Assembly: GCF_001426085.1 (NCBI RefSeq)
Contig: NZ_LMRR01000009.1
Coordinates: 62,001-126,000, forward strand
DNA: 64,000 bases
Origin: Rhodococcus sp. Leaf278
GTDB taxonomy: Bacteria > Actinomycetota > Actinomycetes > Mycobacteriales > Mycobacteriaceae
Reading direction: 5' to 3'
How positions within the stretch are numbered: position 1 is the first letter of the stretch; every line of letters starts with the position of its first letter. The translations under genes and the position numbers were made by a program. A model generated the notes under the pieces. It was not told the origin of the DNA. It saw nothing but the letters and a program-made list of their open reading frames with translations, and did not search any database. Positions 26,312 to 35,991 of this stretch are shown in pieces.

Positions 26312-27514
26312 GTGTCAGATATCGACGCCGCCTCGGCGCGCACGGCCGTGGCGGTACGGGCGACCTATATCGCGTTCATCGGAGCCGGCTTCGCCTTCGC
26401 CAGTTGGGCTTCTCGGATCCCCCAGGTGCGCGATCGACTCGAACTCACCTCGTCTCAACTCGGAATCGTGTTGCTCGCCATCGCAGTCGGATCTCTGCTC
26501 GCGCTGCCGATGTCCGGGATCATCATCGATCGCTTCGGGTCTCGTCTCACCGTTACCGTGATGTCCCTGGTGCTCGCGGCCGGTCTGACGATCATCGCCA
26601 CCGGTTATCTCGTGGGTGTAGTGCCGTTGCTCATCGGACTTTTCGTTCTCGGATTTGCCAACGGTGCATGGGATGTCGCCATGAACGTGCACGGCGCGGT
26701 GGCCGAACGTCGGCTCGGGCGCTCGATCATGCCGCGTTTCCACGCGGGCTTCAGCGCCGGAACTGTGGCGGGAGCCCTGATCGGCACCGCAATGGTGGCG
26801 CTCGACATCTCCGTCACCGTGCACCTGCTGACGGTGGCAGTCGTAATAGTCGGGCTGATCCCGTGGGGAGTGCGCAACTTCCTGAACGAATCCGATGCCG
26901 AACCCGAACAGTCGACCACTGATGCCTCGCAGCCGCACGCCCTTGCCCGGTGGAAGGAGCCGCGCACCCTGCTGATCGGCGTTGTCGCGTTGTCTTTCGC
27001 GTTTGCCGAGGGCAGTGGAAACGATTGGCTCAACATCGCATTGATAGACGGGTACGACGCATCGGCCGTGGCTGGAACCCTCGCGTTCACCACGTTCCTG
27101 GTCGCGATGACGGCTGTGCGGTGGTTCGGTAACGGACTACTCGATCGCTACGGTCGAGTAGTGGTACTGCGGGGATTGGCGGGAGTCTCGGTGGTAGGAG
27201 TGCTGCTGTTCGTGCTCAGTCCAGTTGTGCCGCTGGCTTTTCTGGGCGCATTTCTGTGGGGATCGGGCGTGTCGCTCGGGTTCCCCGTTGCCATGAGCGC
27301 GGCGGCCGACGAGCCCGCCGCCGCAGCCTCGCGCGTCAGTGTGGTGGCCTCCATCGGATACTTCGCCTTCCTGGGCGGCCCGCCTTTGATCGGCTTCCTC
27401 GGTGGTCATGGTGACGTGCTCCATGCGCTGCTCGTCGTGGCGGCCCTTCTTGCGGCTTCGCTGCTCGTGATGGGAGCACTGCGACCACTGCCCGGGTCGA
27501 ACTCTCGTCACTGA
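26312..27514 (+). CDS. MFS transporter
   Basis: This 400-residue major facilitator protein has about 12 membrane segments, a loop motif MSGIIIDRFGSRLTV and the helix 4-5 stretch GFANGAWDVAMNVHGAVAERRLG typical of the YbjJ-like (fucose-permease-related) group. The GTG at 26312 is the start in this frame; the ribosome site is weak. It follows the cat operon after repeat copy C and precedes an amidase by 43 bp. The substrate is unknown; it is unlike the benzoate transporters above. Confidence 0.85.
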   Translation: MSDIDAASARTAVAVRATYIAFIGAGFAFASWASRIPQVRDRLELTSSQLGIVLLAIAVGSLLALPMSGIIIDRFGSRLTVTVMSLVLAAGLTIIATGYLVGVVPLLIGLFVLGFANGAWDVAMNVHGAVAERRLGRSIMPRFHAGFSAGTVAGALIGTAMVALDISVTVHLLTVAVVIVGLIPWGVRNFLNESDAEPEQSTTDASQPHALARWKEPRTLLIGVVALSFAFAEGSGNDWLNIALIDGYDASAVAGTLAFTTFLVAMTAVRWFGNGLLDRYGRVVVLRGLAGVSVVGVLLFVLSPVVPLAFLGAFLWGSGVSLGFPVAMSAAADEPAAAASRVSVVASIGYFAFLGGPPLIGFLGGHGDVLHALLVVAALLAASLLVMGALRPLPGSNSRH

Positions 27515-27557
27515 ATTCGCAGTCGTGACGAGGGTGCTCTCGGATACTGTGGTCGGC

Positions 27558-29042
27558 ATGCGCACCGACGAGTATCGGCAGTACGACGGCCTCGGTTTGG
27601 CGGAATTGGTAGCTCAGGGTGACGTCACGCCCCGAGAGCTACTCGATTGCGCATCGGCACATGCGAAGTCGGTGAATCCCGCGCTCAATGCAATCGTGCG
27701 CCCCATGTCGAAGCAGGCCGACGAGCAGCTGACCGGGACACTCGAAGGCCCGTTCGCCGGAGTGCCGTTTCTGATCAAGGATCTTTCGCAGGACTACGCC
27801 GGGCTACCCACGTCGAGTGGGTCGCGTTCGCTCACGGATCTGCCGATGCCGGAGCATTCCACGGTGGTGCAGCGCTGGCTCGACGCCGGCCTGGTCATCT
27901 TCGGAAAGACGAACACCCCGGAATTCGGTGCCAAGGGGATCACGGAGCCGACGGTGTTCGGCCCTGCTCGAAACCCGTGGGACCGCAGCAGAACTCCGGG
28001 TGGGTCCTCGGGCGGATCGGCCGCTGCTGTTGCGGCCGGCATCGTGCCGGTAGCAGGAGCCAATGACGGCGGCGGTTCGATTCGTATCCCGGCGGCGTGC
28101 TGTGGCTTGGTCGGGCTCAAGCCGGGCCGCGGACTGGTGCCGTCGGGTCCCACGTTCGGTGAGGCGATGCACGGGGCAGCGGTGCATGGCGTCGTGTCCC
28201 GATCGGTACGAGACACCGCAGCGATGCTCGACGTGCTGGCGGGCGGCGAGGCGACGTCCGGCTACTCGCCTGCGCGTCCGGACGGTACGTTTCTGTCGCG
28301 AACGCAGAAGGATCCCAAGGCTTTACGCATCGGGATGTACGCGGCTACGTCGGTGAATCCAGCACCGGACCCGCAGGCTGTCGCCGCGATGGAACAGGCG
28401 GCGAAGATTTTGACCGACCTGGGGCATACCGTCGAACTGCTCGACACCCCACCGTTCGACGATGCAGCGCTCAACCGAGAATTTCTGCTGGCGTGGTTCA
28501 CCTACCTGGCCTGGGAAATGGACGAGACCAAACGTCGAACCGGTTGCGGTGACGACAAATTCGAGCGTGATACCCGCATCATGGCTGCGCTGGGACGATC
28601 GGCCAGCGGCGTGGACTACCTCGAAGCGGTGGAAGGCCGCCACGTTCACGTTCGGGCACTGGCCACCTACTTCGAAACATACGATCTGCTGCTGACGCCG
28701 ACCCTTGCCGAGCTGCCCCCGAAGATCGGCGCGTTCGACCTCGCGAAGCCGCTGCAGCTGGCGTCGGAGTTGTTGTTGCGCAGTAAGACTGCTGCGGTTC
28801 TGAAATACACGGGCATCGTCGATCAGATGATCGACGACAACATCTCGTGGATTCCGTACACCCAGTTGGCCAACGTCACCGGGCGCCCCGCGCTCACCCT
28901 GCCCGTGCATTGGACACCCGACGGGCTCCCGATGGGTGCACACTTCACCGCGCCGCTCGGCGGCGAGGCGCTGCTCGTCCAACTGGCAGGGCAGGTCGAA
29001 CGTGCAGCGCCCTGGGTGCATCGCTACAGCACCCTCGACTAG
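27558..29042 (+). CDS. amidase (amidase-signature family)
   Basis: This 494-residue enzyme has the amidase-signature Ser-Ser-Lys triad: Lys74 (FLIKDL), Ser150 ([16 protein letters not shown]) and Ser174 ([19 protein letters not shown]). It hydrolyses amides to acids and ammonia; the substrate is not predictable from sequence. The ATG at 27558 fits the family start; an upstream GTG at 27525 would add 11 residues. It may be co-transcribed with the MFS gene 43 bp upstream and ends in a 4-bp convergent overlap with the NAD(P)-binding protein. Confidence 0.88.
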   Translation: MRTDEYRQYDGLGLAELVAQGDVTPRELLDCASAHAKSVNPALNAIVRPMSKQADEQLTGTLEGPFAGVPFLIKDLSQDYAGLPTSSGSRSLTDLPMPEHSTVVQRWLDAGLVIFGKTNTPEFGAKGITEPTVFGPARNPWDRSRTPGGSSGGSAAAVAAGIVPVAGANDGGGSIRIPAACCGLVGLKPGRGLVPSGPTFGEAMHGAAVHGVVSRSVRDTAAMLDVLAGGEATSGYSPARPDGTFLSRTQKDPKALRIGMYAATSVNPAPDPQAVAAMEQAAKILTDLGHTVELLDTPPFDDAALNREFLLAWFTYLAWEMDETKRRTGCGDDKFERDTRIMAALGRSASGVDYLEAVEGRHVHVRALATYFETYDLLLTPTLAELPPKIGAFDLAKPLQLASELLLRSKTAAVLKYTGIVDQMIDDNISWIPYTQLANVTGRPALTLPVHWTPDGLPMGAHFTAPLGGEALLVQLAGQVERAAPWVHRYSTLD

Positions 29043-30091
29043 CGGGTCGCTCCCAGCTGAACCTTGCCCAGAATCCCCGACGGGCGTTGCCGCACTTGCC
29101 CATCGACGATGTCGACGACGCCGCCGGCCCAATCAGGATCGGTGTCGGCGGCCGCCTGGGGATCGGCGTGGGCGTCGGTACCTTCCTCGGCCACCACGGT
29201 GATGGAACGTTGCAGGGCTTCTCGGACGCTCATCGGCGTCGTATTCGGTTCGGCGAACACCTCCGTTGCGGCGTTGCCACGGCGTACCACCATGTCGTGA
29301 GTGAGGCTGTCCACCAACGAGATCACGGTACCGGGGGGCATGCCGGTGATGATCGCGACGGCGCGACCCACCAATCCGGTCGGCAGCAGCGGGACCGGCA
29401 GCTGGGCGCGGCGCAGGCCGGCGACGCTGCCGTAGGCCTGCAGCAGTTCTGGATAGCTCATCGTTTCGGTGCCCCCGATGTCGAAGGAACCGGGGCGGGC
29501 GGTGTCGCCGAGGGCGCGAGCGATGATGGCAACCACGTCGACGACGGCAATGGGCTGTACCTGCCTGCGCATCCACGTCGGTATCGGAGTGAGCGGCAGT
29601 CGTTCGGTCATGCGTCGAACCAACTCGAACGATGTCGATCCGGAGCCGAGGATGATGGCCGCGCGCAACACGGTGGCATCGACCGAGCTGTCGAGGAACG
29701 CTTCCTCGACCTGCAGCCGTGAGCGCAGATGATCCGACAACGGTGTGTCGTCGTCGGGGATCAGACCGGAGAGGTAGACGATCCGTTGTAGGCCGTTGCG
29801 TTCGGCTGCTGCGGCCATGGCCTGCGCCGCGTGGCGATCTTTCTCGACGAAGTCTCCCTCGTCCATCGAGTGCACCAGGTAGACGACGGCGTCGACATCT
29901 GCCGTCGCGGTGTCGAAGGTGTCGTGCTCGTCGAGGTCGAAATGCACGGCGGTGACCTGGGCACCCCACGCGAAACGCGACTTCTTCGCCGGGTCACGCA
30001 TCGCGGCGTGGACCTCGTGGCCCTGCTCGAGGAGCACGGGGATCAGCCGAGACCCGATGTATCCGGTTGCGCCGGTGACCAGTACTCGCAT
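29039..30091 (-). CDS. NAD(P)-binding protein (atypical SDR, NmrA/YbjT-like)
   Basis: This 350-residue protein starts with the Rossmann motif VLVTGATGYIGSRLIPVLLEQGHEV and continues with an extended atypical SDR core (VVYLVHSMDEGDF, IVYLSGLIPDD, LRAAIILGSGSTSF). It lacks a clear YxxxK pair, as is common in NmrA/YbjT-like members, so it may be a redox sensor or quinone-linked protein rather than an enzyme. The ATG at 30091 is preferred over the GTG at 30115. It is divergent from the RsbQ-like gene with an 87-bp gap. Confidence 0.8.
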   Translation of the reverse strand: MRVLVTGATGYIGSRLIPVLLEQGHEVHAAMRDPAKKSRFAWGAQVTAVHFDLDEHDTFDTATADVDAVVYLVHSMDEGDFVEKDRHAAQAMAAAAERNGLQRIVYLSGLIPDDDTPLSDHLRSRLQVEEAFLDSSVDATVLRAAIILGSGSTSFELVRRMTERLPLTPIPTWMRRQVQPIAVVDVVAIIARALGDTARPGSFDIGGTETMSYPELLQAYGSVAGLRRAQLPVPLLPTGLVGRAVAIITGMPPGTVISLVDSLTHDMVVRRGNAATEVFAEPNTTPMSVREALQRSITVVAEEGTDAHADPQAAADTDPDWAGGVVDIVDGQVRQRPSGILGKVQLGATR

Positions 30092-30178
30092 GATGAATCT
30101 CGTTTCTGTAGACACATGCGATACCCGGTCCGAGCAGTCTCACTCCCCGCTGTCGGTGGCAGATGGCAGACTGTGCGG

Positions 30179-30979
30179 GTGAACGCACGCACCAGGAACA
30201 ACGTCAGGGTCGTCGGGGTTGCCGACGGTCCCGTGGTGATGCTGGCTCACGGCTTCGGCTGCGACCAGACACTGTGGCGTTCGGTGACCGACATCCTGGC
30301 GGCAAGTTTTCGTGTGGTGCTCTTCGACCACGTCGGGTCGGGAGCGTCGGATCCGGCCGCCTGGGATGCCCAGAAATACGCCCCGTTGGACGCCTATGCC
30401 CAGGACATCGTGGAGATCGTCGAAGAACTCGACCTCCAGAACGTCACGTTCGTCGGTCACTCGGTGGCGTCGATGATGGGTGTTCTTGCGGTTCAGGCGG
30501 CTCCCGAGCGGTTTTCCAAGCTGTTTCTCCTGACGCCGTCGCCCCGCTACATCGACGACGGCGACTATCGCGGAGGCTTCAGCCGTGAGGACATCGACGA
30601 GTTGCTCGAGTCGTTGGACAGCAACTATCTGGGCTGGTCCGCGGCCATGGCACCGATCGTGGTGAACGCACCGGATCGACCGGAGCTGGAGAACCTGTGG
30701 TCCGCGAGCTTCTGTCGAACCGACCCGGCGTGTGCACGGGTGTTCGCCCGCACTACTTTTCTGTCCGACAATCGCGCTGACCTGGCCGGGGTGGCTCTGC
30801 CGACGATGATCGTCGACTGCGCGCGGGATTCGCTGGCCCCGCCTCAGGTCGGCAGGTACGTCCACGAACACATTGCCGGCAGCACTCTGAAGACACTCGA
30901 TGCCAGCGGCCATTGCCCGCACGTCACCGAACCGGAGCAGACCGCCGAGGCGATTGCGACCTTCGTGAGATCGTCGTGA
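30179..30979 (+). CDS. rsbQ: alpha/beta hydrolase, RsbQ-like stress signalling partner
   Basis: This 266-residue protein is of the RsbQ/KAI2/D14 hydrolase type: LAHGFGCDQTLW oxyanion region, nucleophile Ser in FVGHSVASMMG, Asp in MIVDCARDS, and His in ASGHCPHVTEP. In Bacillus subtilis, RsbQ binds a small hydrophobic molecule and is needed for RsbP to report energy stress. The GTG at 30179 fits the family start. Its stop overlaps the following PAS-phosphatase start (GTGA), matching the rsbQ-rsbP arrangement. The bound molecule is unknown. Confidence 0.87.
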   Translation: MNARTRNNVRVVGVADGPVVMLAHGFGCDQTLWRSVTDILAASFRVVLFDHVGSGASDPAAWDAQKYAPLDAYAQDIVEIVEELDLQNVTFVGHSVASMMGVLAVQAAPERFSKLFLLTPSPRYIDDGDYRGGFSREDIDELLESLDSNYLGWSAAMAPIVVNAPDRPELENLWSASFCRTDPACARVFARTTFLSDNRADLAGVALPTMIVDCARDSLAPPQVGRYVHEHIAGSTLKTLDASGHCPHVTEPEQTAEAIATFVRSS

Positions 30980-32124
30980 TCAACGACCTCGACGTCGAGG
31001 ATCTCTACGAGAACGCGCCGTGCGGCTACCTGTCGGTCTATCCCGACATGCGGATCGCGAGGCTCAACGCGACGCTGGCGGGTTGGCTCGGTTTCGACGT
31101 CGACGCGCTGATCGGTACGGATTTCACCGAGCTGCTCACCGGTGGTGGACGCATTCACTACGAGACGCACTTCGGCCCCATCCTGCGTATGTACGGCCAG
31201 CTCGACGGCATCGCGTTGGATTTCGTGACGTCGGATCGTCGTCGTTTGCCGGTGTTCATGACTGCGAACGTCAAGACCGACGAGGCCGGCACGCCGGTGC
31301 TGATCCGTATCACCGCGCTCGATGCCCGGGATCGACGCACCTACGAGCGCGAACTACTGGAGTCCCGCACGCGAGCAGAATTGCTCGCGAAAACACTGCA
31401 GCGGTCTCTGTTGCCGCCGAGTCTGCTGCCGCCGTCGGGAATGACCGCGGCCGCTCACTACCACGCGGCGTCGAGCGACGAGGTGGGCGGTGATTTCTAC
31501 GATCTGTTTCCGCTCTCGGACGACCGATGGGGATTCTTCCTCGGCGATGTGTGCGGAAAAGGGGCGTCGGCTGCAGCCGTCACGTCGCTGACGCGGTACA
31601 CATTGCGTGCGGCTGCGGTCTACGACCACGATCCGGTGGCAGTGCTGCACAACCTGGATTCGGTTCTGCGTCAAGAATTTCGCGAGAACAACGCACAGTT
31701 CTGTACGGCGGTGTTCGGTGTTCTCACCCGCTCGGCCGCCGGATTCGAAGTGTGCATGGCCAGTGGTGGCCATCCGCCGCCGTTGGTGATCCGGGCCGAC
31801 GGCAGCGCACACTACGTGCACATGACGGGCGGGCAGCTGGTGGGAATTCTGCGCAACGCGCGCTTCGTGTCGGCCACCGTGACGTTGGATGCCGGTGACA
31901 CCCTGATGCTCTACACGGACGGACTCACCGAGGCCCGGGTGGGCACAGGTCGCTACGACGACGACGGCGCTCTGCTGGATTTCGCGACCGAGCACGCTCC
32001 CGCCGCAGCGGCCGACCTGATCGACCATCTACGGAAGCTGCTCGACAGCTTCGGTGCCGGTTTGGTCGACGACGCGGCCGTCATGGCATTGGGAGTTTCT
32101 TCAGCCGAGAGCGGCGCGCGCTGA
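30976..32124 (+). CDS. rsbP: PAS-domain PP2C-type phosphatase, RsbP-like
   Basis: This 382-residue protein has an N-terminal PAS sensor (about 5-115, with YLSVYPDMRIARLNATLAGWLGF), a short coiled linker (RRTYERELLESRTRAELLAKTLQRSLLP) and a SpoIIE-type PP2C phosphatase with GGDFYDLF, LGDVCGKGASAA, MLYTDGLTEAR and DDAAVMAL supplying metal-binding Asp residues. It would dephosphorylate an anti-sigma antagonist (STAS protein). The GTG at 30976 overlaps the RsbQ stop. Its 3' end overlaps the convergent STAS gene by 24 bp. Confidence 0.87.
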   Translation: MINDLDVEDLYENAPCGYLSVYPDMRIARLNATLAGWLGFDVDALIGTDFTELLTGGGRIHYETHFGPILRMYGQLDGIALDFVTSDRRRLPVFMTANVKTDEAGTPVLIRITALDARDRRTYERELLESRTRAELLAKTLQRSLLPPSLLPPSGMTAAAHYHAASSDEVGGDFYDLFPLSDDRWGFFLGDVCGKGASAAAVTSLTRYTLRAAAVYDHDPVAVLHNLDSVLRQEFRENNAQFCTAVFGVLTRSAAGFEVCMASGGHPPPLVIRADGSAHYVHMTGGQLVGILRNARFVSATVTLDAGDTLMLYTDGLTEARVGTGRYDDDGALLDFATEHAPAAAADLIDHLRKLLDSFGAGLVDDAAVMALGVSSAESGAR

Positions 32125-32457
32125 CGCCAGGTCTGCATAGAGTGCGAATTCCTGGTCCAGGCCCATCAGCTTGATCGGACGGCTGGTGGTCGGTCCGTCG
32201 GCGACGACCGAGAACGACAGTGCGTCTCCGTGATCTTTCTGCGTCGTCGCCAGTACGGTCATCGCGGCCGAGGCCAGGAACGAGACGGCGGACAGGTCGA
32301 TGATCAAGGCCGAGGGCGAGGACTCGATCTGACCTTCGACGGCGGTGGCGAGAGCCGGTGCGGTGGTGACGTCGAGTTCGCCGGCCACTGCAATGACGGC
32401 CACTCGGCCATCGTTGCTGGACTGGATCGAGAACCCGGCGTTCGTATCGGCAGACAT
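32101..32457 (-). CDS. STAS-domain anti-sigma factor antagonist-like protein
   Basis: This 118-residue protein is a single STAS domain: VAVIAVAGELDVTTAPALATAVE followed by LIIDLSAVSFLASAAMTVL. The phosphorylatable Ser aligns with Ser63, but the usual DS(S/T)G motif is A62-S63-A-A, so phospho-regulation may differ. It is a plausible substrate of the PAS-phosphatase encoded on the opposite strand, whose 3' end it overlaps. No anti-sigma kinase or sigma factor gene is nearby. Confidence 0.8.
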   Translation of the reverse strand: MSADTNAGFSIQSSNDGRVAVIAVAGELDVTTAPALATAVEGQIESSPSALIIDLSAVSFLASAAMTVLATTQKDHGDALSFSVVADGPTTSRPIKLMGLDQEFALYADLASARAALG

Positions 32458-32523
32458 ATGTACTCCTGAATCGTTACCCGCCGCGCTCGTCGACGGGGGT
32501 GCGCACTATTCAATCAGTAGCGA

Positions 32524-33864
32524 TTACCGGAAGGTGACCTGCGTTCCTCTGAGCGCGGGAGCACCGACCGTTGTGGTCCAGGACGGCACCGAATCGGGCT
32601 CGATTCCGGTGGCTCCTCCGTAGATGACCGCCAAGGTCTGTTGCTCGGTGACCGAGCCTGCGTACGAGGCGGGCACGGGGGAGAATTGAGGAGCAGCAAG
32701 CGTAGGAAGGTTCTGCTCACCGGGGTTCCGCGTGGGCACCTGGTACGAGCCGTCGTTGGGTGCGCCGCCCGGATACTGGGGGAAGTACTCGCCGGCGAAG
32801 CGATCCAGCGGGTTGGGGCAACTCGGGGGACGGTTCTGCTCGAACAGCCTCGGTTCGTCCTGGTTCGGTAGATAGCGGCCCTTCGGGTTGACCAACGGCA
32901 TCGAGACGTTGATGCCGGGGTACTCGTCGCCGACGCCGGTGACGATCCGGCCGCGACGTGCCCCCTCTGCGAACTGTGAGACGGTGCAGCCGAGAGCTGG
33001 GGAGAATTCGGCGAGCACCTCGAGCGCCTCACGTGAGTTCGCCGCCAAGCCGATCAGCTGTGCAGAGTTCGCCTCCAGAAAGCCGGCCGTCGTGTTCGAG
33101 GCCGAGGTGAGCGAGGCGTACAGCGTCTCGAGAGCTGGACGCTTCTCGACGACGGTGTTGCCGGTGGTCCGCAGGTTGTCCAGCGCGTTGATCAACTCGG
33201 GGGCCGCATCGGAGTAGGTCTGCGAGAAATCTGCGAGACCACGCAGATCCTGCTGAATTGCGGGCAGTTCGGTGTTGAGCCCGGCAAAGATGTTCTCCAG
33301 GCGGTCGATCGTGAGTCCGATCTTCTCGCCCCGGCCGCTCAGGCCCTGCGCCAACGCGCCGAGGGTGTTCGAGAGGTCCTGCGGAGGGACGGCTTGGAGC
33401 AACGGCAACAGGCCGTCGAGCAGCTGTCCTACCTCTATGGCGTTGCCGCTGCGATCCTGTTTCAGGACGGTGCCCTCGCCGATCGGCGATGCCGGTGCGC
33501 CGTCCGGGAGTATCAGCGACACGTATCGCTCGCCGAACAGCGTCTTCGGGAGAAGCCGCGCGGTGACGTTCGACGGAATCATCTCGGCCATGTCCGGCTG
33601 AATCGCCAACTCGGAGGTCACGACGCCGTCGTTCGTCGTCGCCGATCGGACTTCGCCGACGATCATGCCGCGCACCTTGACATCGGCATTGCGGGGGAGC
33701 GCGTTGCCGACGCTGTCGGTTTCGAGGGAGACGGTCACGACGTCCTGGAACGTCTTGTTGTACGACGTGACGCTCCACCCGACGAACACGACGATGAGTA
33801 CCACGAGGGCAAGTCCGAGAAGCCGGTTCTGCAGCGGCGAGGAGGTGCCGGTCACGGGAAGCAC
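32524..33864 (-). CDS. orphan MCE family protein, MceA-like
   Basis: This 446-residue protein has an N-terminal membrane anchor (residues 12-31), an MCE domain (about 40-120: VSLETDSVGNALPRNADVKVRGMIVGEV), a long helical segment to about 300, and a C-terminal tail of the MceA kind (ISVSMPLVNPKGRYLP-like, DEPRLFEQNRPPSCPNP). MCE proteins form lipid-transfer assemblies with YrbE permeases in mycobacteria and rhodococci. Here no yrbE, other mce gene or ATPase lies beside it, so it stands alone. The GTG at 33864 places the anchor at the N-terminus. Confidence 0.85.
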   Translation of the reverse strand: MLPVTGTSSPLQNRLLGLALVVLIVVFVGWSVTSYNKTFQDVVTVSLETDSVGNALPRNADVKVRGMIVGEVRSATTNDGVVTSELAIQPDMAEMIPSNVTARLLPKTLFGERYVSLILPDGAPASPIGEGTVLKQDRSGNAIEVGQLLDGLLPLLQAVPPQDLSNTLGALAQGLSGRGEKIGLTIDRLENIFAGLNTELPAIQQDLRGLADFSQTYSDAAPELINALDNLRTTGNTVVEKRPALETLYASLTSASNTTAGFLEANSAQLIGLAANSREALEVLAEFSPALGCTVSQFAEGARRGRIVTGVGDEYPGINVSMPLVNPKGRYLPNQDEPRLFEQNRPPSCPNPLDRFAGEYFPQYPGGAPNDGSYQVPTRNPGEQNLPTLAAPQFSPVPASYAGSVTEQQTLAVIYGGATGIEPDSVPSWTTTVGAPALRGTQVTFR

Positions 33865-33976
33865 GGATCGAGAGCGTCAACCATGCCGCGAACATTAGTG
33901 GTACATGACGTCACACTTACTACTGCGCAACAGCTTGTGAGATGCACGTATCACCGTCGCAAATATGAGATGCAGC

Positions 33977-34867
33977 TCACTCCTCGGTGGCGGACCGGGC
34001 CCAATCGACGAACTGCCGGGTCGCGGGAGTGTGCTCGCCGGTCCTGTGCATCAAGGTGATGGAGTAGGTCAGTGGTGGCGTCAGATCGATCGACCGGACA
34101 TGAGCGAATGTGTCGAGGGGCAGAGAGCTGGGTACGAGCGCAGCACCCATGCCGGCGTCGACGAGGCTCGGTATCGTCATGATCGGCGTACCGGTCAACA
34201 CGATGTGCGGGCGAGCGCCGGATCGCCGAAGTCGTTCCAGCGCATGTGCACTGGTGGTTTCGACGACACCGGCGATGAAGGGGAACTCACCCAACCAGTC
34301 GAGTCCGTGGTGATCGGTGATCCGAACATTCGACGGTGTCCATGCCGCGGGGACGATCAGCGTCAACTCCTGGCGTCCGACGTGGATGCCGAGCAGATCG
34401 GGCGGAGTGGGAAGACGCGGAATCAACGCCAAATCGGCTGCGCCGGATCGCAGAGATTCCATTGCTGCCGTTGCGGTCTCGACGCGTGCAATGTGTACGT
34501 TCAGGCGCGGACGACCTCGTGTCACAGACGCGATCATGGTCGGCAGAACCGGTCCGATGTCGTCGGCCGGAGTCGATACCGTTACTGCCCCCGCCCGTCC
34601 GAGGGCGGCGTCGACGGCCAGGGCGGAGAACAGGTCCAGATCGTCCACGACTCGGCGGGCGGCGCGCACGACTTCCTGTCCCGCAGCGGTCGGCACGAGC
34701 CGCGTGCCGCGCCGCTCGAACACGGACAGTTGGGTCTGCTCCTCGAATCGGGCGACAGCGCGCGAGAGCGTGGACGGACTGAGGCCGAGTTCGGTTGCCG
34801 CACCGGACATGGACCCTGCGTCGGCGACGGCAACGCACTGCCGCAGTAGCCGTGAAGAAAGCTCCAT
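33977..34867 (-). CDS. LysR family transcriptional regulator
   Basis: This 296-residue LysR protein has an N-terminal helix-turn-helix (MELSSRLLRQCVAVADAGSMSGAATELGLSPSTLSRAVARFEEQTQLSVFERRG) and an effector domain (VTVSTPADDIGPVLPTMIASV...). The ATG at 34867 fits the family; the longer frame overlaps the divergent gene. It is head-to-head with a second LysR gene 84 bp away, with no enzyme operon between, so the targets are elsewhere or each other. Confidence 0.87.
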   Translation of the reverse strand: MELSSRLLRQCVAVADAGSMSGAATELGLSPSTLSRAVARFEEQTQLSVFERRGTRLVPTAAGQEVVRAARRVVDDLDLFSALAVDAALGRAGAVTVSTPADDIGPVLPTMIASVTRGRPRLNVHIARVETATAAMESLRSGAADLALIPRLPTPPDLLGIHVGRQELTLIVPAAWTPSNVRITDHHGLDWLGEFPFIAGVVETTSAHALERLRRSGARPHIVLTGTPIMTIPSLVDAGMGAALVPSSLPLDTFAHVRSIDLTPPLTYSITLMHRTGEHTPATRQFVDWARSATEE

Positions 34868-34951
34868 CGCGTCCCGTCGGTCGATGCCACCGAAGGCGCC
34901 CGACGCACCCCCGTGATGCTGCAGCTCTACCGAAGTGTTCACACTGATGCC

Positions 34952-35854
34952 GTGAACGTCACCACTTCGATGCTCGAGTGCTTCGTGGCCATCGTCGACG
35001 AGCACGGACTCGGTAACGCGGCTCGTGCACTCGGGGTAAGCCAACCGACGGTGTCCGGCATCGTGCGAAGTCTCGAGACCGAGCTGGGTGTCGAGTTGTT
35101 TCGTCGTGAGGCCAACACGCTGGTTCTGAGCCCCGAAGGGGCTGCCTTGCTACCGCTTGCGCGTCGAACTGTACTCGACCATCGAGCGGTCGAGCGAGTG
35201 GTGGACGAGCTGCGGACGACGCGTCCCGGCGACGCGGCGCCGATCGTGCGTATCGCCGTGTCCGATCGCTCGATGACGCCGGAACTGATCGCGGGATTCG
35301 TCGCTGCGCGACCTGGTTCGAGAATCGACATCGTGTCGATCTCCGATCCAGTGGAAGCGCTGGCCCAGGTTCGGGCGGGGCAGATCGATTGCGCGGTGGT
35401 TCCCGATTCCGAGGCGTCCATCGACCTCGTTCACGAGTACTTGCCCGATGATGTTCTCGTGCTTGCACTTCCGCCCGGATCGAGACATGCAGGCAGTCTC
35501 GACCAGCTCGACGCGGCGGTTCCGGTGGCGGTGCTTGCGTCGACACATCGCGCCGGCATCGATGTCGTCGACGCCCTGGCCGGGGTCGGGGTCGTGGCGA
35601 CAGTGGTGGTGAGCGGGGTATCGCAGCAGGCCATGCCGGCGCTTGTCGCCCACGGAATCGGGGCGGCGGTCATGGCCGAGTCGATGGCGCGATCGGTGAC
35701 TGCCGCGGGCGGTTGGGTTGTCCCGTGGCCGGCACCACCGTCCGAGCGCACCAGGCTTGTCTATTCTCCCAATTGGGTAGCACCGCTTATCAATTCGTTC
35801 ATCGATCAACTTGTTCGCAATCGGTCGGTAGGTGTAAAAACGAATCATCCGTGA
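34952..35854 (+). CDS. LysR family transcriptional regulator
   Basis: This 300-residue LysR protein has an N-terminal domain (TTSMLECFVAIVDEHGLGNAARALGVSQPTVSGIVRSLETELGVELFRREANTLVLSPEG) and a periplasmic-binding-like effector domain. The GTG at 34952 is chosen over the ATG at 34913 because a 12-bp palindrome (AGTGT-TC-ACACT, 34934-34945) lies just upstream and would otherwise be coded. It is divergent from the LysR gene at 33977 and followed by 229 bp of non-coding DNA before the isoprenoid operon, which it could control. Confidence 0.85.
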   Translation: MNVTTSMLECFVAIVDEHGLGNAARALGVSQPTVSGIVRSLETELGVELFRREANTLVLSPEGAALLPLARRTVLDHRAVERVVDELRTTRPGDAAPIVRIAVSDRSMTPELIAGFVAARPGSRIDIVSISDPVEALAQVRAGQIDCAVVPDSEASIDLVHEYLPDDVLVLALPPGSRHAGSLDQLDAAVPVAVLASTHRAGIDVVDALAGVGVVATVVVSGVSQQAMPALVAHGIGAAVMAESMARSVTAAGGWVVPWPAPPSERTRLVYSPNWVAPLINSFIDQLVRNRSVGVKTNHP

Positions 35855-35979
35855 CCGCCTGTGCGTTTTGGCTATGGCTTTGCGTCATTCCGTTGCCCTG
35901 GCTGGCTGTCGGTGCCCTGTGTCACTTAATGTGGCGCGCAGCAGGATCAGGGGGCGATCGGCGGGGGAGTATTCATGGA

Positions 35980-35991
35980 CGGAAATTTCCG
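35980..35991. promoter_or_regulatory. palindrome upstream of isoprenoid operon
   Basis: CGGAAATTTCCG is a perfect 12-bp palindrome, about 93 bp before the prenyl synthase start, within the 229-bp non-coding stretch 35855-36083. It may be a regulator site; no match to a named operator is claimed. Confidence 0.35.
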
